Source: Gp1-AA122 sp035631655 | GTDB taxonomy: Bacteria; Acidobacteriota; Terriglobia; Terriglobales; Acidobacteriaceae | Reading direction: 5' to 3' | Length of the DNA: 23,028 bases | NCBI GenBank assembly: GCA_035631655.1 | Contig: DASQIH010000307.1 | Coordinates: 1 to 23,028, forward strand | Part shown: positions 16,146-22,774 of the stretch, piece after piece | How positions within the stretch are numbered: position 1 is the first letter of the stretch | Layout of the letters: every line of letters starts with the position of its first letter | Position numbers and translations under genes: made by a program | The notes under the pieces: generated by a model | What the model was told of the DNA's origin: nothing | The model's database searches: none | What the model saw: only the letters and a program-made list of their open reading frames with translations

Positions 16146-16394
16146 ATGAAGACCCTGGTGGTAGGACTTCTTCTGTTTTCCATTCCCGGCTTCCGGGTTA
16201 CCCCGTCTCCCAACAAACCGACTGATCCTGTGGTGGCTCGCACTCACCACAGCGGCCGATGGTACCTGGCTGAAAACGGCCACGCCGTTTACTGTTCCGG
16301 CCCGGTTATTACCGTCAAAATGGACGATGGAGCACTACGTAAGGTGGCGACCTACTGCCGCGGAACGAAGCCGCTGGTTCCCCTCAAGGAGTAG
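16146..16394 (+). CDS. Small exported protein with two cysteines
   Basis: An 82-residue hypothetical protein. MKTLVVGLLLFSIPGFRVTPSP looks like a signal peptide without a very clear cleavage site. The mature part has GRWYLAENGHAVYCSGPVITVKM and later VATYCRGTKPLVPLKE, so two Cys (about residues 50 and 71) could form a disulfide in the periplasm. It follows the preceding gene by 19 bases. I do not recognise the family. Confidence 0.6.
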   Translation: MKTLVVGLLLFSIPGFRVTPSPNKPTDPVVARTHHSGRWYLAENGHAVYCSGPVITVKMDDGALRKVATYCRGTKPLVPLKE

Positions 16395-16520
16395 AAGCCG
16401 ATTCTGTCGAATCGATACTTCTCTTCGATCAGTCAATTCAATACAGTGCTTTTCCATCGCACACCCTGATTTGTCTGCAAACTTCCCTTCGTTCCTATCA
16501 TCCAAGAAAAGATTAAGCGA

Positions 16521-16700
16521 AGGAGGCAAGCCCGATGGCCTCAGATCCGATTCCTGAACCACTCAAGCACCAGGAAGTCGAACGAGGAACGGCAGGCAGA
16601 GTTTCCAGAGTCCAGGTTAAAACGTCGGCTGAGAGAAGCAGCGCCCAGAAGCGATCGAGAACTTCCCTCCGCTGCCGACCCTCGCCTGCGACATGCCGCC
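16521..16700 (+). pseudogene. Frameshifted N-terminal part of the DUF883-like gene
   Basis: AGGAGG at 16521-16526 sits eight bases before ATG 16535, the best translation start in this area. The ATG frame begins MASDPIPEPLKHQEVERG and continues plausibly to about VQVKTSAE (near 16633). After that the same frame becomes Arg/Ser/Cys-rich nonsense and ends at 16768. The frame one base further on reads AAPRSDRELPSAADPRLRHA and runs without a stop into the ORF annotated from 16701. Skipping a single base near 16634-16660 joins them into one protein of about 177 residues. The downstream frame has no ATG, GTG or TTG between 16470 and 16701. Confidence 0.6.
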
Positions 16701-17069
16701 GTGGCAGTCGGTACAACACTGGGCCAGGCCGTCAACGCTGCGCGAGAGATAAAGCGTCTAGCGGCTGAAGCCGGTGATCAGTCCGCAGAATCGGTTCAGA
16801 GCAAGGTACGAAGCATCAAGGAAAGTGCTTCGGGCGCTCTCGACGAAGTGCAGGACAGTGCTGTGCAGACCTACCAAGACGCCAGGACCAGGATGGAAAC
16901 ATCCTACGACGAAGCGCAGGCCAGGGCCGCCGAAATCATAGAGAACATAAGCCGCCGAGTCCGCTACTTGGCGGATGAATATGCGCTGCAGCTTATCGCG
17001 GCGGTTGCAGGAGCGGCGTTCTTGACAGGAGTGTTGCTGCGAATCTGGAGGTCTGCTCGTGATGAATGA
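16701..17069 (+). CDS. DUF883/YqjD-like membrane-anchored protein (main reading frame)
   Basis: The readable 122 residues begin AVGTTLGQAVNAAREIKRLA and form a long amphipathic, coiled-coil-like region (about 10-95; VQSKVRSIKESASGALDEVQ, YDEAQARAAEIIENISRRVR), then a C-terminal membrane helix (LQLIAAVAGAAFLTGVLLRI) and a short basic end. This layout matches DUF883 / ElaB / YqjD proteins, which are anchored by a C-terminal helix and in E. coli bind ribosomes in stationary phase. The GTG at 16701 has no SD; the true start is probably ATG 16535 in another frame (see the preceding entry). Its end overlaps the next gene by 11 bases. Confidence 0.75.
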   Translation: MAVGTTLGQAVNAAREIKRLAAEAGDQSAESVQSKVRSIKESASGALDEVQDSAVQTYQDARTRMETSYDEAQARAAEIIENISRRVRYLADEYALQLIAAVAGAAFLTGVLLRIWRSARDE

Positions 17070-17484
17070 AACAAGATATTCCGAAAGAAATGGCCGCCGC
17101 CTGGGTGAGGTTGTGGCGGAGATCAAGGATGAATTGAAGGAATTCCTCCAGACCCGCGTGCAAATGCTGATCGCGGAACTGCGAGAAGCGGCAAAGAATT
17201 CCAAGAGCGCCGTGATTTTCGGCGGCGCTGCCGCGCTGCTACTGGGAACCGCGTGGCTGCTGCTCAATCTCGCCCTGGTTGGACTAGTCGCCGTGGCCTT
17301 TTGGGGAAGTCCCTATGCCTGGTTTTTCGCGTTCCTGATTGTCGGGATGTTCTGGGCCATTTTGGGCGACATGCTGGGTCTGGCTGCCGTACGCAAGCTA
17401 CAGGGCCTGGCGCCGAAGAAAACTATTGAAGTCCTCAAGCAGGACAAGGTCTGGCTACAGCAGGAAGCAAGGAGTCAAGTATGA
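17059..17484 (+). CDS. Phage-holin-family (YqjE-like) membrane protein
   Basis: A 141-residue protein with a charged N-terminal helix (LGEVVAEIKDELKEFLQTRV), two hydrophobic hairpin helices (about residues 52-76 and 83-108), and a charged C-terminal helix (VLKQDKVWLQQEARSQ). This is the pattern of the Phage_holin_3_6 / DUF1469 family that includes YqjE; despite the name, most members are chromosomal and not lytic. The start is GTG 17059 or ATG 17062; GGAGG is at 17047-17051. It overlaps the previous gene by 11 bases and the next by four (ATGA), so the three are translationally coupled. Confidence 0.8.
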   Translation: MMNETRYSERNGRRLGEVVAEIKDELKEFLQTRVQMLIAELREAAKNSKSAVIFGGAAALLLGTAWLLLNLALVGLVAVAFWGSPYAWFFAFLIVGMFWAILGDMLGLAAVRKLQGLAPKKTIEVLKQDKVWLQQEARSQV

Positions 17485-17693
17485 GCAGCATGCCGACTTA
17501 TACACTGGAAATACGTGCCGCCGACCAACGCAGGCAGATTCATAGTGCGGTAACTGAATTGAGATCGCGGATACGTGAGAAGCTCGATGTGAAGACGAAC
17601 GTACGACAACACGTTCCACTAATCTCAGGCATAGCTACCGTGGCTGGCCTCTTAATGGGATATGGTTTCGCGGGGATCTTCACCCGGCACTGA
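17481..17693 (+). CDS. Small one-helix membrane protein (YqjK-position)
   Basis: A 70-residue protein: a charged helical N-terminal part (QRRQIHSAVTELRSRIREKL) and one C-terminal membrane helix (LISGIATVAGLLMGYGFAGI). AAGGAG lies seven to eight bases before the ATG, which overlaps the stop of the previous gene (ATGA). By position and build it corresponds to the small third gene of yqjD-yqjE-yqjK-type clusters, though sequence identity to YqjK is not evident. It also resembles DUF3618-like proteins in layout. Confidence 0.7.
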   Translation: MSSMPTYTLEIRAADQRRQIHSAVTELRSRIREKLDVKTNVRQHVPLISGIATVAGLLMGYGFAGIFTRH

Positions 17694-17757
17694 TTCTGCG
17701 ACACTCGGATTAAAAGGCCTAACACTCGCCGATAAGCGGCTCATTAAGGAGAGCACA

Positions 17758-18060
17758 ATGGCAGTTCTTAATACCGTAGCCGGCGCGGTGAGCCGCCGGA
17801 TGCCCAAGGCGGTTACGCCCAAAGGTCACGCCATTGCCGACTACATTGCAGTTGCCGCCTTTCTTGTCGCCGGGGCGCTGTTCTGGCGGCGGAATAAACG
17901 TGCCGCCATGAGCGCCTTTATTTGTGGCGGGGCTGAGCTTGCACTGAGTCTAATGACGGATTATCCCGGAGGCGTAAAGCCGGCTCTGAGTTGGACAACC
18001 CACGCCAAGGTTGACTGCGCTCACCGCTACTATGCCGGAGTTCATGGATTTCGAAGATGA
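17758..18060 (+). CDS. Membrane protein of unknown function, 3' end frameshifted
   Basis: A 100-residue ORF starting at ATG 17758 with TAAGGAG upstream. It reads AVLNTVAGAVSRRMPKAV, a membrane segment (DYIAVAAFLVAGALF), a basic loop WRRNKRAA, a second hydrophobic stretch (AFICGGAELALSLMTDYPGG) and then SWTTHAKVD. After THAKVD the frame becomes CAHRYYAGVHGFRR and stops. The frame one base on reads ALTATMPEFMDFEDEREKTF and stays open to 18172. Removing one T near 18016 restores a protein of about 137 residues. The TDYPGG...THAKVD...MPEFM pattern fits small membrane proteins I associate with Acidobacteriota. Function unknown. It lies 64 bases after the yqjK-like gene. Confidence 0.7.
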   Translation: MAVLNTVAGAVSRRMPKAVTPKGHAIADYIAVAAFLVAGALFWRRNKRAAMSAFICGGAELALSLMTDYPGGVKPALSWTTHAKVDCAHRYYAGVHGFRR

Positions 18061-18172
18061 ACGGGAAAAAACTTTCTTCCTGGTACATAGCGGCGCCAAG
18101 ACCGTGATTACCAATCTCACCGACTTCCACCCCAGCCGCACCCTGGAAGAACGGCTCCGCCGAGCCGCCTAG
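18017..18172 (+). pseudogene. Frameshifted C-terminal part of the preceding membrane protein
   Basis: This frame carries ALTATMPEFMDFEDEREKTF, then FLVHSGAKTVITNLTDFHPS and ends LEERLRRAA with TAG at 18170-18172. The composition is soluble and protein-like. It joins the frame of the preceding entry after VD at about 18015, if the T at 18016 is skipped. ATG at 18032 could start it on its own but has no SD. Confidence 0.6.
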
Positions 18173-18240
18173 TCGGCTCGTCCTGTCGCCCTGCTCCCTA
18201 CGTGGTGGCGCCCGCACGGACGGAGTTCTTTCGACTTCGC

Positions 18241-18301
18241 TGGCCAGTGATCAGTTCGGAAATTGCGTACTAACCACTGACCACTATCCACTGACCACTA
18301 T
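18241..18301. repeat. CCACTGACCACTAT tandem repeat and related element
   Basis: The 14-base word CCACTGACCACTAT occurs twice in perfect tandem at 18274-18301. It is preceded by GGCCAGTGATCAG (about 18242-18254). The combination of GGCCAGTG...AG, a spacer and CCACTGACCACT is the same as in the element at 1596-1661, so both belong to one dispersed family. It lies just upstream of the ferredoxin gene. Confidence 0.7.
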
Positions 18302-18330
18302 TGTGCTCGCAAATCCGGTACATTGTGTGT

Positions 18331-18729
18331 ATGCCGAAGTTCGAGAAGCATATCTTTGTCTGTTGTAACCAGCGGCCCGCAGGGCATCCGCGCGGTTGTT
18401 GTGATCCCCAGGGCAAAGCCGAGTTGCAGTGGATCTTCAAGCAGAAACTCGCGGAGCGCGGTTTGCAACACAAAGTGCGGGCCAACAAGTCAGGATGCCT
18501 GGATCAATGTGAGCACGGGCCCAACCTGGTGGTTTATCCGGAGGGAGTCTGGTACGGCCGGGTGACGCCCGCCGATGTGGATGAAATCATCGAATCGCAC
18601 ATTCTTGGGGGCAAGCCTGTCGAGAGATTGATACTTCCCGACTCCTGCATCAACGTCCCCGCCTGTGAGCACAAGAAACCCAAGCCCAGGAACAAGAAGC
18701 CGGGCGACAACCCGCAAATGGTGGGATAA
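18331..18729 (+). CDS. Thioredoxin-like [2Fe-2S] ferredoxin
   Basis: A 132-residue soluble electron carrier of the thioredoxin-fold (Shethna-type) ferredoxin family. Likely cluster ligands are C11 (HIFVCCNQR), C24 (HPRGCC), C56 and C60 (SGCLDQCEHGP), with spacing C-x12-C and C-x3-C typical of the family. YPEGVWYGRVTPADVDEII and GGKPVERL are further family marks. Extra cysteines at 12 and 23 sit beside the ligands. The tail after about residue 103 is Lys/Pro-rich with one CINVPAC pair and is longer than usual. The ATG at 18331 is chosen because MPKFEKHIFVC matches the normal N-terminus; an in-frame start at 18301 overlaps the repeat. SD weak. The redox partner is unknown. Confidence 0.9.
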   Translation: MPKFEKHIFVCCNQRPAGHPRGCCDPQGKAELQWIFKQKLAERGLQHKVRANKSGCLDQCEHGPNLVVYPEGVWYGRVTPADVDEIIESHILGGKPVERLILPDSCINVPACEHKKPKPRNKKPGDNPQMVG

Positions 18730-18735
18730 GATGGG

Positions 18736-18756
18736 AGCGCCCAATAGTTGGACGCT
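18736..18756 (+). terminator. Imperfect hairpin after the ferredoxin gene
   Basis: AGCGCCCAA and TTGGACGCT pair around a TAG loop with one C-A mismatch. It begins seven bases after the ferredoxin stop. No T-tract follows, so terminator function is uncertain. Confidence 0.35.
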
Positions 18757-18771
18757 CTAGTTGCGGTACGG

Positions 18772-18942
18772 ATGGCCCTAACCTCTGGCACGAAACTCGG
18801 CCCCTATCAAATCCAGTCTCCGCTCGGTGCGGGCGGCATGGGCGAGGTGTATCGCGCACGCGATACGCGTTTGGACCGGACGGTCGCGATCAAAATTCTC
18901 GCGGCCCACTTGCCGTCCTCTTCCGAAATGAAACAGCGGTGA
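18772..18942 (+). pseudogene. Truncated Ser/Thr kinase N-terminal fragment
   Basis: Starting at ATG 18772, 56 residues read MALTSGTKLGPYQIQSPLGA, then GGMGEVYRARDTRLDRTVAI and KILAAHLPSSSEMKQR, then a stop. This is the start of a Hanks-type kinase: the glycine loop GAGGMGEVYRARD and the VAIK lysine are perfect. Everything after, including HRD, DFG and the membrane part, is missing, and no other frame downstream continues the homology. It cannot be an active kinase. It differs in sequence from the complete kinase at 11319-13061, so it is a remnant of another paralogue. Confidence 0.8.
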
Positions 18943-18986
18943 CCGTGGTCACGAACTGGACCGCTCCGCTCCGCTAAACCTGTGTA

Positions 18987-19008
18987 GCGCGGACACTCTT
19001 GTCCGCGC
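18987..19008. repeat. Perfect palindromic hairpin GCGCGGAC-ACTCTT-GTCCGCGC
   Basis: Eight perfect pairs around a six-base loop, in the context TGTAGCGCGGACACTCTTGT. It lies between the kinase remnant and tRNA-Arg. No T-run follows in either direction. It has the look of a REP-like dispersed palindrome. Confidence 0.6.
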
Positions 19009-19048
19009 CTTCCCTCTTTCCGCAGACTAGAGTATCTGCACCAAAACC

Positions 19049-19125
19049 TGGTAGGCGCGGCAGGAGTCGAACCTGCAACCCTCGGATTAGAAATCCGATG
19101 CTCTATCCGTTTGAGCTACGCGCCC
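19049..19125 (-). tRNA. tRNA-Arg (anticodon TCT)
   Basis: On the minus strand the acceptor GGGCGCG (19125-19119) pairs with CGCGCCT (19059-19053), followed by A and encoded CCA (19051-19049). The anticodon stem TCGGA / TCCGA encloses TTTCTAA, anticodon TCT, reading AGA. The D-arm GCTCAAACGGATAGAGC and T-loop GGTTCGACTCC are canonical. Total 77 bases. Confidence 0.97.
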
Positions 19126-19415
19126 GCCAACTTCAATCTAGCACAGAACAAATCACTTAGTTCGGTTCAGAGACTCGCATCGATGATTATGCGATCTTCT
19201 TCTGCCCGGAACAGAGCTGAAGTGAGCCGGATCCTGCACAGCACTCCAGACAACCCTACATGGTCTTCCCGGTAAGGCTACGGTATTCCCTTTGGCAAAA
19301 CCCCCAGAACACGAGGGTGCGCTACCGAGGAGGTGGTGCTAGCATGCGTGAAGGTCACGAAGGGTGACACCAAGCACGTGAAAGTTCATTGGCTCATGTC
19401 AGCAGAGCTGTTTCC
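19126..19415 (+). other. Intergenic leader upstream of the response regulator
   Basis: About 290 bases without a recognised gene. A near-perfect SD AGGAGG (19328-19333) precedes ATG 19344, which opens a seven-codon frame (MREGHEG, stop 19365-19367). The region before it (19260-19327) contains CGGTA twice and TACCG once (19323-19327), which can pair, and GTCAC / GTGAC form a small stem over the mini-ORF (about 19354-19369). It could be a structured leader with a leader peptide. I do not recognise a known riboswitch in it. Confidence 0.35.
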
Positions 19416-19805
19416 ATGGCCGCCCGCATTCTCATCGCCGATGACAATCCCCACATGCGGCAGATCCTTCGCAATCTGCTCGAGCAGAACCCCGAGTGGC
19501 AGATCTGTGGAGAGGCGGCCGACGGCCAGGACGCCATCTCCAAGGTGCGGCAACTCGCCCCGGATCTGGTGATCCTGGACTTCCTCATGCCGGGCATGAA
19601 CGGTTTGGATGTTGCCCGGGAGATCTCGAAAGTGGCCCCCCAAACTCCTATGCTGATGTGCACGCTGTACCTGTCCCACCAACTCACCGAGATTGCCCGC
19701 AGCGCCGGATTGCGCGGCGCGGTGCCGAAGGATGGTGTGGAACTGCTCTCACGGGGTGTCGAAGCACTCCTCCGCAACGAGACGTTCTTTGCTGCGCCGA
19801 ATTGA
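19416..19805 (+). CDS. Single-domain response regulator (receiver only)
   Basis: A 129-residue CheY-like receiver. ADDNPHMRQIL carries the acidic pair D9-D10, D55 in LVILDFLMPGMNG is the phosphate acceptor, T83 (MLMCTLY) and K105 (AVPKDG) complete the active site. There is no output domain, so it should act by protein contact or as a phosphate relay. The ATG at 19416 gives the usual MAARILIADDN start; an in-frame TTG at 19389 would add nine residues. No histidine kinase is nearby, so it is an orphan regulator. Confidence 0.92.
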   Translation: MAARILIADDNPHMRQILRNLLEQNPEWQICGEAADGQDAISKVRQLAPDLVILDFLMPGMNGLDVAREISKVAPQTPMLMCTLYLSHQLTEIARSAGLRGAVPKDGVELLSRGVEALLRNETFFAAPN

Positions 19806-19982
19806 GGGATCCGGCCAAGGCATCCGCAAAATTTAGCCACACGAACCCACTCAGACCGCTTCGGCCTCACTCGGTCGGCAGATCTGCCCTTCGGGAACCT
19901 TACCTCCCGTTAACCTTGCGCCCGCGAAACAGGCTTGCATGTGGCCGGAGTTTCTGAGGTAATAAGCGGCAAAATCCACAAA

Positions 19983-21110
19983 ATGGCTGCTGCCCAAACC
20001 TCACGGCTGGCCTACATCGACTGGATGCGCGGCCTCGCCTGCGTCTTGATGTTCCAAACCCATTGCTACGATTCGTGGCTTGGCCGCGAGGCACGCCAGT
20101 CTACTTTCTTTATGTGGTCGCAACTGGGAGGAACCCTTCCCGCTCCCCTGTTTCTTTTTCTGGCCGGCATTTCTTTCGCGCTGGTTACGGACAAGCTCCA
20201 TCAGCGCGGAACCCCGGCTCTCCAGATCGCCTGCACGACGATTCGGCGCGGGGCGGAGATTTTCGCGCTGGGGTTGCTGTTCCGCTTACAGGAGTATGCG
20301 ATCGCGCTGGGTTGGGCGCCGTGGAGCGACTTGTTTCGCGTCGACATTCTTAACACCATTGGATTGTCGATGATGCTGATGGGATTGGTTTGCTGGCCGG
20401 TTCTGGCGCGAAGTCGAAATAGCCAGGCAAGATTCAGCATCGGAATGCTGGCGCTTCTGGTCGGATTGGGAATTTCCCTGTTGACCCCATTGATGTGGAC
20501 TTCCTGGCGCCTGCGTTGGCTGCCCTGGCCGCTGGAGTCGTATATCAATGGCGTGCACAATCTGGGCGAGCCGCAGCCCTGGCTTTTTCCTGTTTTTCCA
20601 TGGACGGCCTTTGCCTTCGTCGGGCTTGCAGTTGGATTCATGTTGCTCAGTGATTGGGGACGTCAGCGCGAAGTTCTGACTTTCGTACTGGCCGGCGCAA
20701 CCGGTATCGCCGTTATCGAACTGGCGCGCTGGCTCGATCGCCAACCTCAGATCTATTCTGTGTACGACTTCTGGCACACCAGTCCGAATTTCTTCCTGAT
20801 TCGTGTCGGCCTTCTACTGGGCATTTTGTTGGGCAGCTATGCCTGGTGCCGCTGGGGCCCCGGACGCTGGGGCTTCAGTCCCTTAATTCAGCTTGGGCAG
20901 ACTTCCCTGCTGGTTTATTGGGTGCATATCGAGTTTGTTTACGGGCGCTTTTCCATTCTCACTAAGAAGGCGATGAGCATCCGCGGAGCCAGCCTCGGGT
21001 TGCTGACGATCTTTCTTGCCATGCTGTTGCTCTCGCTAGGAAGAACACGTCTCAAAGGACGGGGGCCGGAAGTGTGGGCCCGGCTGCGCCACCCGGTGCG
21101 CGCGATTTAG
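19983..21110 (+). CDS. Multi-spanning acyltransferase-like membrane protein (HGSNAT/DUF1624-like)
   Basis: A 375-residue inner-membrane protein with about ten hydrophobic segments. The N-terminus RLAYIDWMRGLACVLMFQTH (R8-H27) followed by a later PLFLFLAGISFAL matches the heparan-alpha-glucosaminide N-acetyltransferase catalytic family and related acyltransferases, in which an 'IDxxRGLA...H' motif lies in the first helix. Members move acyl groups across the membrane onto sugars; the substrate is unknown here. The ATG at 19983 is preferred because it directly precedes the motif; an in-frame TTG at 19935 and GTG at 19941 exist without better SDs. The gene ends TAG at 21108-21110, overlapping the stop of the convergent gene. 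Confidence 0.8.
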   Translation: MAAAQTSRLAYIDWMRGLACVLMFQTHCYDSWLGREARQSTFFMWSQLGGTLPAPLFLFLAGISFALVTDKLHQRGTPALQIACTTIRRGAEIFALGLLFRLQEYAIALGWAPWSDLFRVDILNTIGLSMMLMGLVCWPVLARSRNSQARFSIGMLALLVGLGISLLTPLMWTSWRLRWLPWPLESYINGVHNLGEPQPWLFPVFPWTAFAFVGLAVGFMLLSDWGRQREVLTFVLAGATGIAVIELARWLDRQPQIYSVYDFWHTSPNFFLIRVGLLLGILLGSYAWCRWGPGRWGFSPLIQLGQTSLLVYWVHIEFVYGRFSILTKKAMSIRGASLGLLTIFLAMLLLSLGRTRLKGRGPEVWARLRHPVRAI

Positions 21111-21700
21111 TTCTTCGGTTTGAGGTGAGTTGCGGAAAGCTGTCGCATCGCGTTTTCGACCAGCCTGAGCGCAATTGCCCAGCGCTGGCGCGCTTGCTTC
21201 TCTTCGTCGCCGTAGCCAAAAAGATAAAAAGTAATGTAGAAGCCTTGGCGAGTCTCTTCTGAATTCTCTTCTTCATGGTAATAGCAACGGCGCAGGAGAA
21301 ATTCTGCCGAAGCCGGGATTTCGGGCACACGTTTCAGCAGTTCCGTTATCCGACGGGCAAATTGTTCGTGCTCAGCAAACGAATAGCGCTTGAGCGGATC
21401 CGACAAAAGTAGATCTACGTAGCATCCGAACTTACAGGTTCCACCAAAGATCTCTTCTCCAGGGTTGATCTCGGGCGAAAACCAAGCGTCGCATTTGGCG
21501 GTTTCCAGGGCACTGAACGATGAGTTCACGGAAACCAGGAATTCTCCCAGCTCCGGGACCTGTGCTGCCTCCTCAACATTGGGAAGAAGATCGGGATGAC
21601 GCTTGAGATCGAAATACCGCGGCTTCCCGTTGGCAGCGGACCACGGGAATTCCAACGCCTCATCATCACTGCCCAACTCGACAGCAAAATCGGCCTGCAC
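21107..21700 (-). CDS. Conserved-looking hypothetical soluble protein
   Basis: A 197-residue protein whose family I cannot name. It has no signal or membrane helix. Notable segments are FAVELGSDDEALEFPWSA, RYFDLKRHPDLLPNVEEA, ETAKCDAWFSPEINPGEEIF, GCYVDLLLSDPLKRYSFAEH and FLLRRCYYHEE, giving an acidic, aromatic-rich protein with about four Cys. The frame continues back to the TAA of the hydrolase gene, 12 codons upstream, but the only usable start is GTG 21700, without a clear SD. It is probably co-transcribed with the hydrolase. Its stop overlaps the stop of the convergent acyltransferase gene. Confidence 0.7.
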   Translation of the reverse strand: MQADFAVELGSDDEALEFPWSAANGKPRYFDLKRHPDLLPNVEEAAQVPELGEFLVSVNSSFSALETAKCDAWFSPEINPGEEIFGGTCKFGCYVDLLLSDPLKRYSFAEHEQFARRITELLKRVPEIPASAEFLLRRCYYHEEENSEETRQGFYITFYLFGYGDEEKQARQRWAIALRLVENAMRQLSATHLKPKN

Positions 21701-21736
21701 GCGGCCATCATAAACGAGCTGGCAATGAAGGCTGGT

Positions 21737-22720
21737 TTAGAATCCGCTCAGAAAGTTGACAACCTGGCGTTCGGCCCAGCGGCCGTCATACCCGTTAGGC
21801 TCGGCCAGGAACGAGCAGTGGCCGCCATCATCGGTTTCGTGGAACATGATGTGAGGGTTGGCCGCGATCCGCGCGCGCGTTTCCGGCGTGATGCGAATAA
21901 AAGGATCGTTGGCGGCGTGCACGATCAGCGTGGGCACCGCAATTCGATCTACTACGCGCGACGCTGACGAGCGCTGGTAGTAGTCTTCGGCACCGGCAAA
22001 GCCGCAGTAATAAGCAGTAACCTTGTCATCAAAGTCGCGCAGAGACGTTAGTCGCCGACCGCGCGAGACTTCGAAGTGCTCGGGGAAGAACTTTGCTTTC
22101 TCCCGCAAGCGCCGGCGTAGTTTCCAGAGGAAATAGTATTCATAGAGCCGGTTTTCGGATTGATGGAGCGCGTCGGCGGAAGGGGCCAGATCCATGGAGG
22201 GGCACACCGCAGCGACGGCAGAGAATTGCGGCGGTCCTTCGCTACCCCACTCGCCGGCCAGTTTAAGCACCAGATTGCCGCCCATGGAAAACCCAACCAG
22301 CGCAAAGCGAGAAAGTTTCTCCTGCGCCACTAGCGTCCGCGCGACTTCGCCCACATCCTGAGACCGTCCGGAATGATAAAGCGTGGGCGACAGATTATCC
22401 GTTCCGCCACAGTTGCGCTGATTCATGCGCACCACATTCATCCCGGCAGTCATTCCCTTCGCGGCAATACCGAGGGCATAGCCTGAATCACTCGAGCCTT
22501 CCAACCCATGGACAACGAGCGCGGTCAAGGCCTCGGATCGGTTGGGCTGCCAGTGGCAGTGGCACAGGATCTTCACGCCCGGCTCGACCTCGATGAGCTG
22601 TTCTTCGGCTGGAGGCAGGCGAAGCCTGCGCAGCAGAAAGAAGTTGGCCAAGGTTTGACGATGTCCTCCGCCGAGCCACCGCCGCGCCCTGAACTCGTCT
22701 TTCATTTGCGCTGGGTCCAC
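21737..22720 (-). CDS. Alpha/beta hydrolase, YheT-like (COG0429)
   Basis: A 327-residue soluble hydrolase. WLGGGHRQTL near the N-terminus and VVHGLEGSSDSGYALG are typical of the YheT / ABHD1-3 group. The catalytic triad is S145 in VGFSMGGN, D272 in HAANDPF and H301 in DDGGHCSF. Conserved NQRNCGGTDNLSPTLYHSG also fits. Family members act as esterases or phospholipases on lipid substrates; the exact substrate is unknown. The start is GTG 22720 or ATG 22705, neither with a strong SD. The gene is divergent from the FmdB-type gene, and the 54 bases between them are AT-rich and must hold both promoters. Confidence 0.9.
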   Translation of the reverse strand: MDPAQMKDEFRARRWLGGGHRQTLANFFLLRRLRLPPAEEQLIEVEPGVKILCHCHWQPNRSEALTALVVHGLEGSSDSGYALGIAAKGMTAGMNVVRMNQRNCGGTDNLSPTLYHSGRSQDVGEVARTLVAQEKLSRFALVGFSMGGNLVLKLAGEWGSEGPPQFSAVAAVCPSMDLAPSADALHQSENRLYEYYFLWKLRRRLREKAKFFPEHFEVSRGRRLTSLRDFDDKVTAYYCGFAGAEDYYQRSSASRVVDRIAVPTLIVHAANDPFIRITPETRARIAANPHIMFHETDDGGHCSFLAEPNGYDGRWAERQVVNFLSGF

Positions 22721-22774
22721 GAATTGATTTTAAATAATGGAGATCAGATCGTCGCCAAGATCACGGAGAAGTCC

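Noticed and set aside
17059..17484. Possible prophage holin
   Set aside because: No endolysin or phage genes nearby; the holin-family name covers chromosomal YqjE-like proteins, and the neighbours fit that setting.
19333..19572. 79-codon frame overlapping the response regulator start
   Set aside because: It runs out of frame through the conserved receiver domain and its peptide is not protein-like after the first 20 codons.
22508..22774. Longer N-terminus for the FmdB-type protein
   Set aside because: The extension is antisense to the hydrolase gene; the MPIFEY start with an SD at 22775 is standard for the family.
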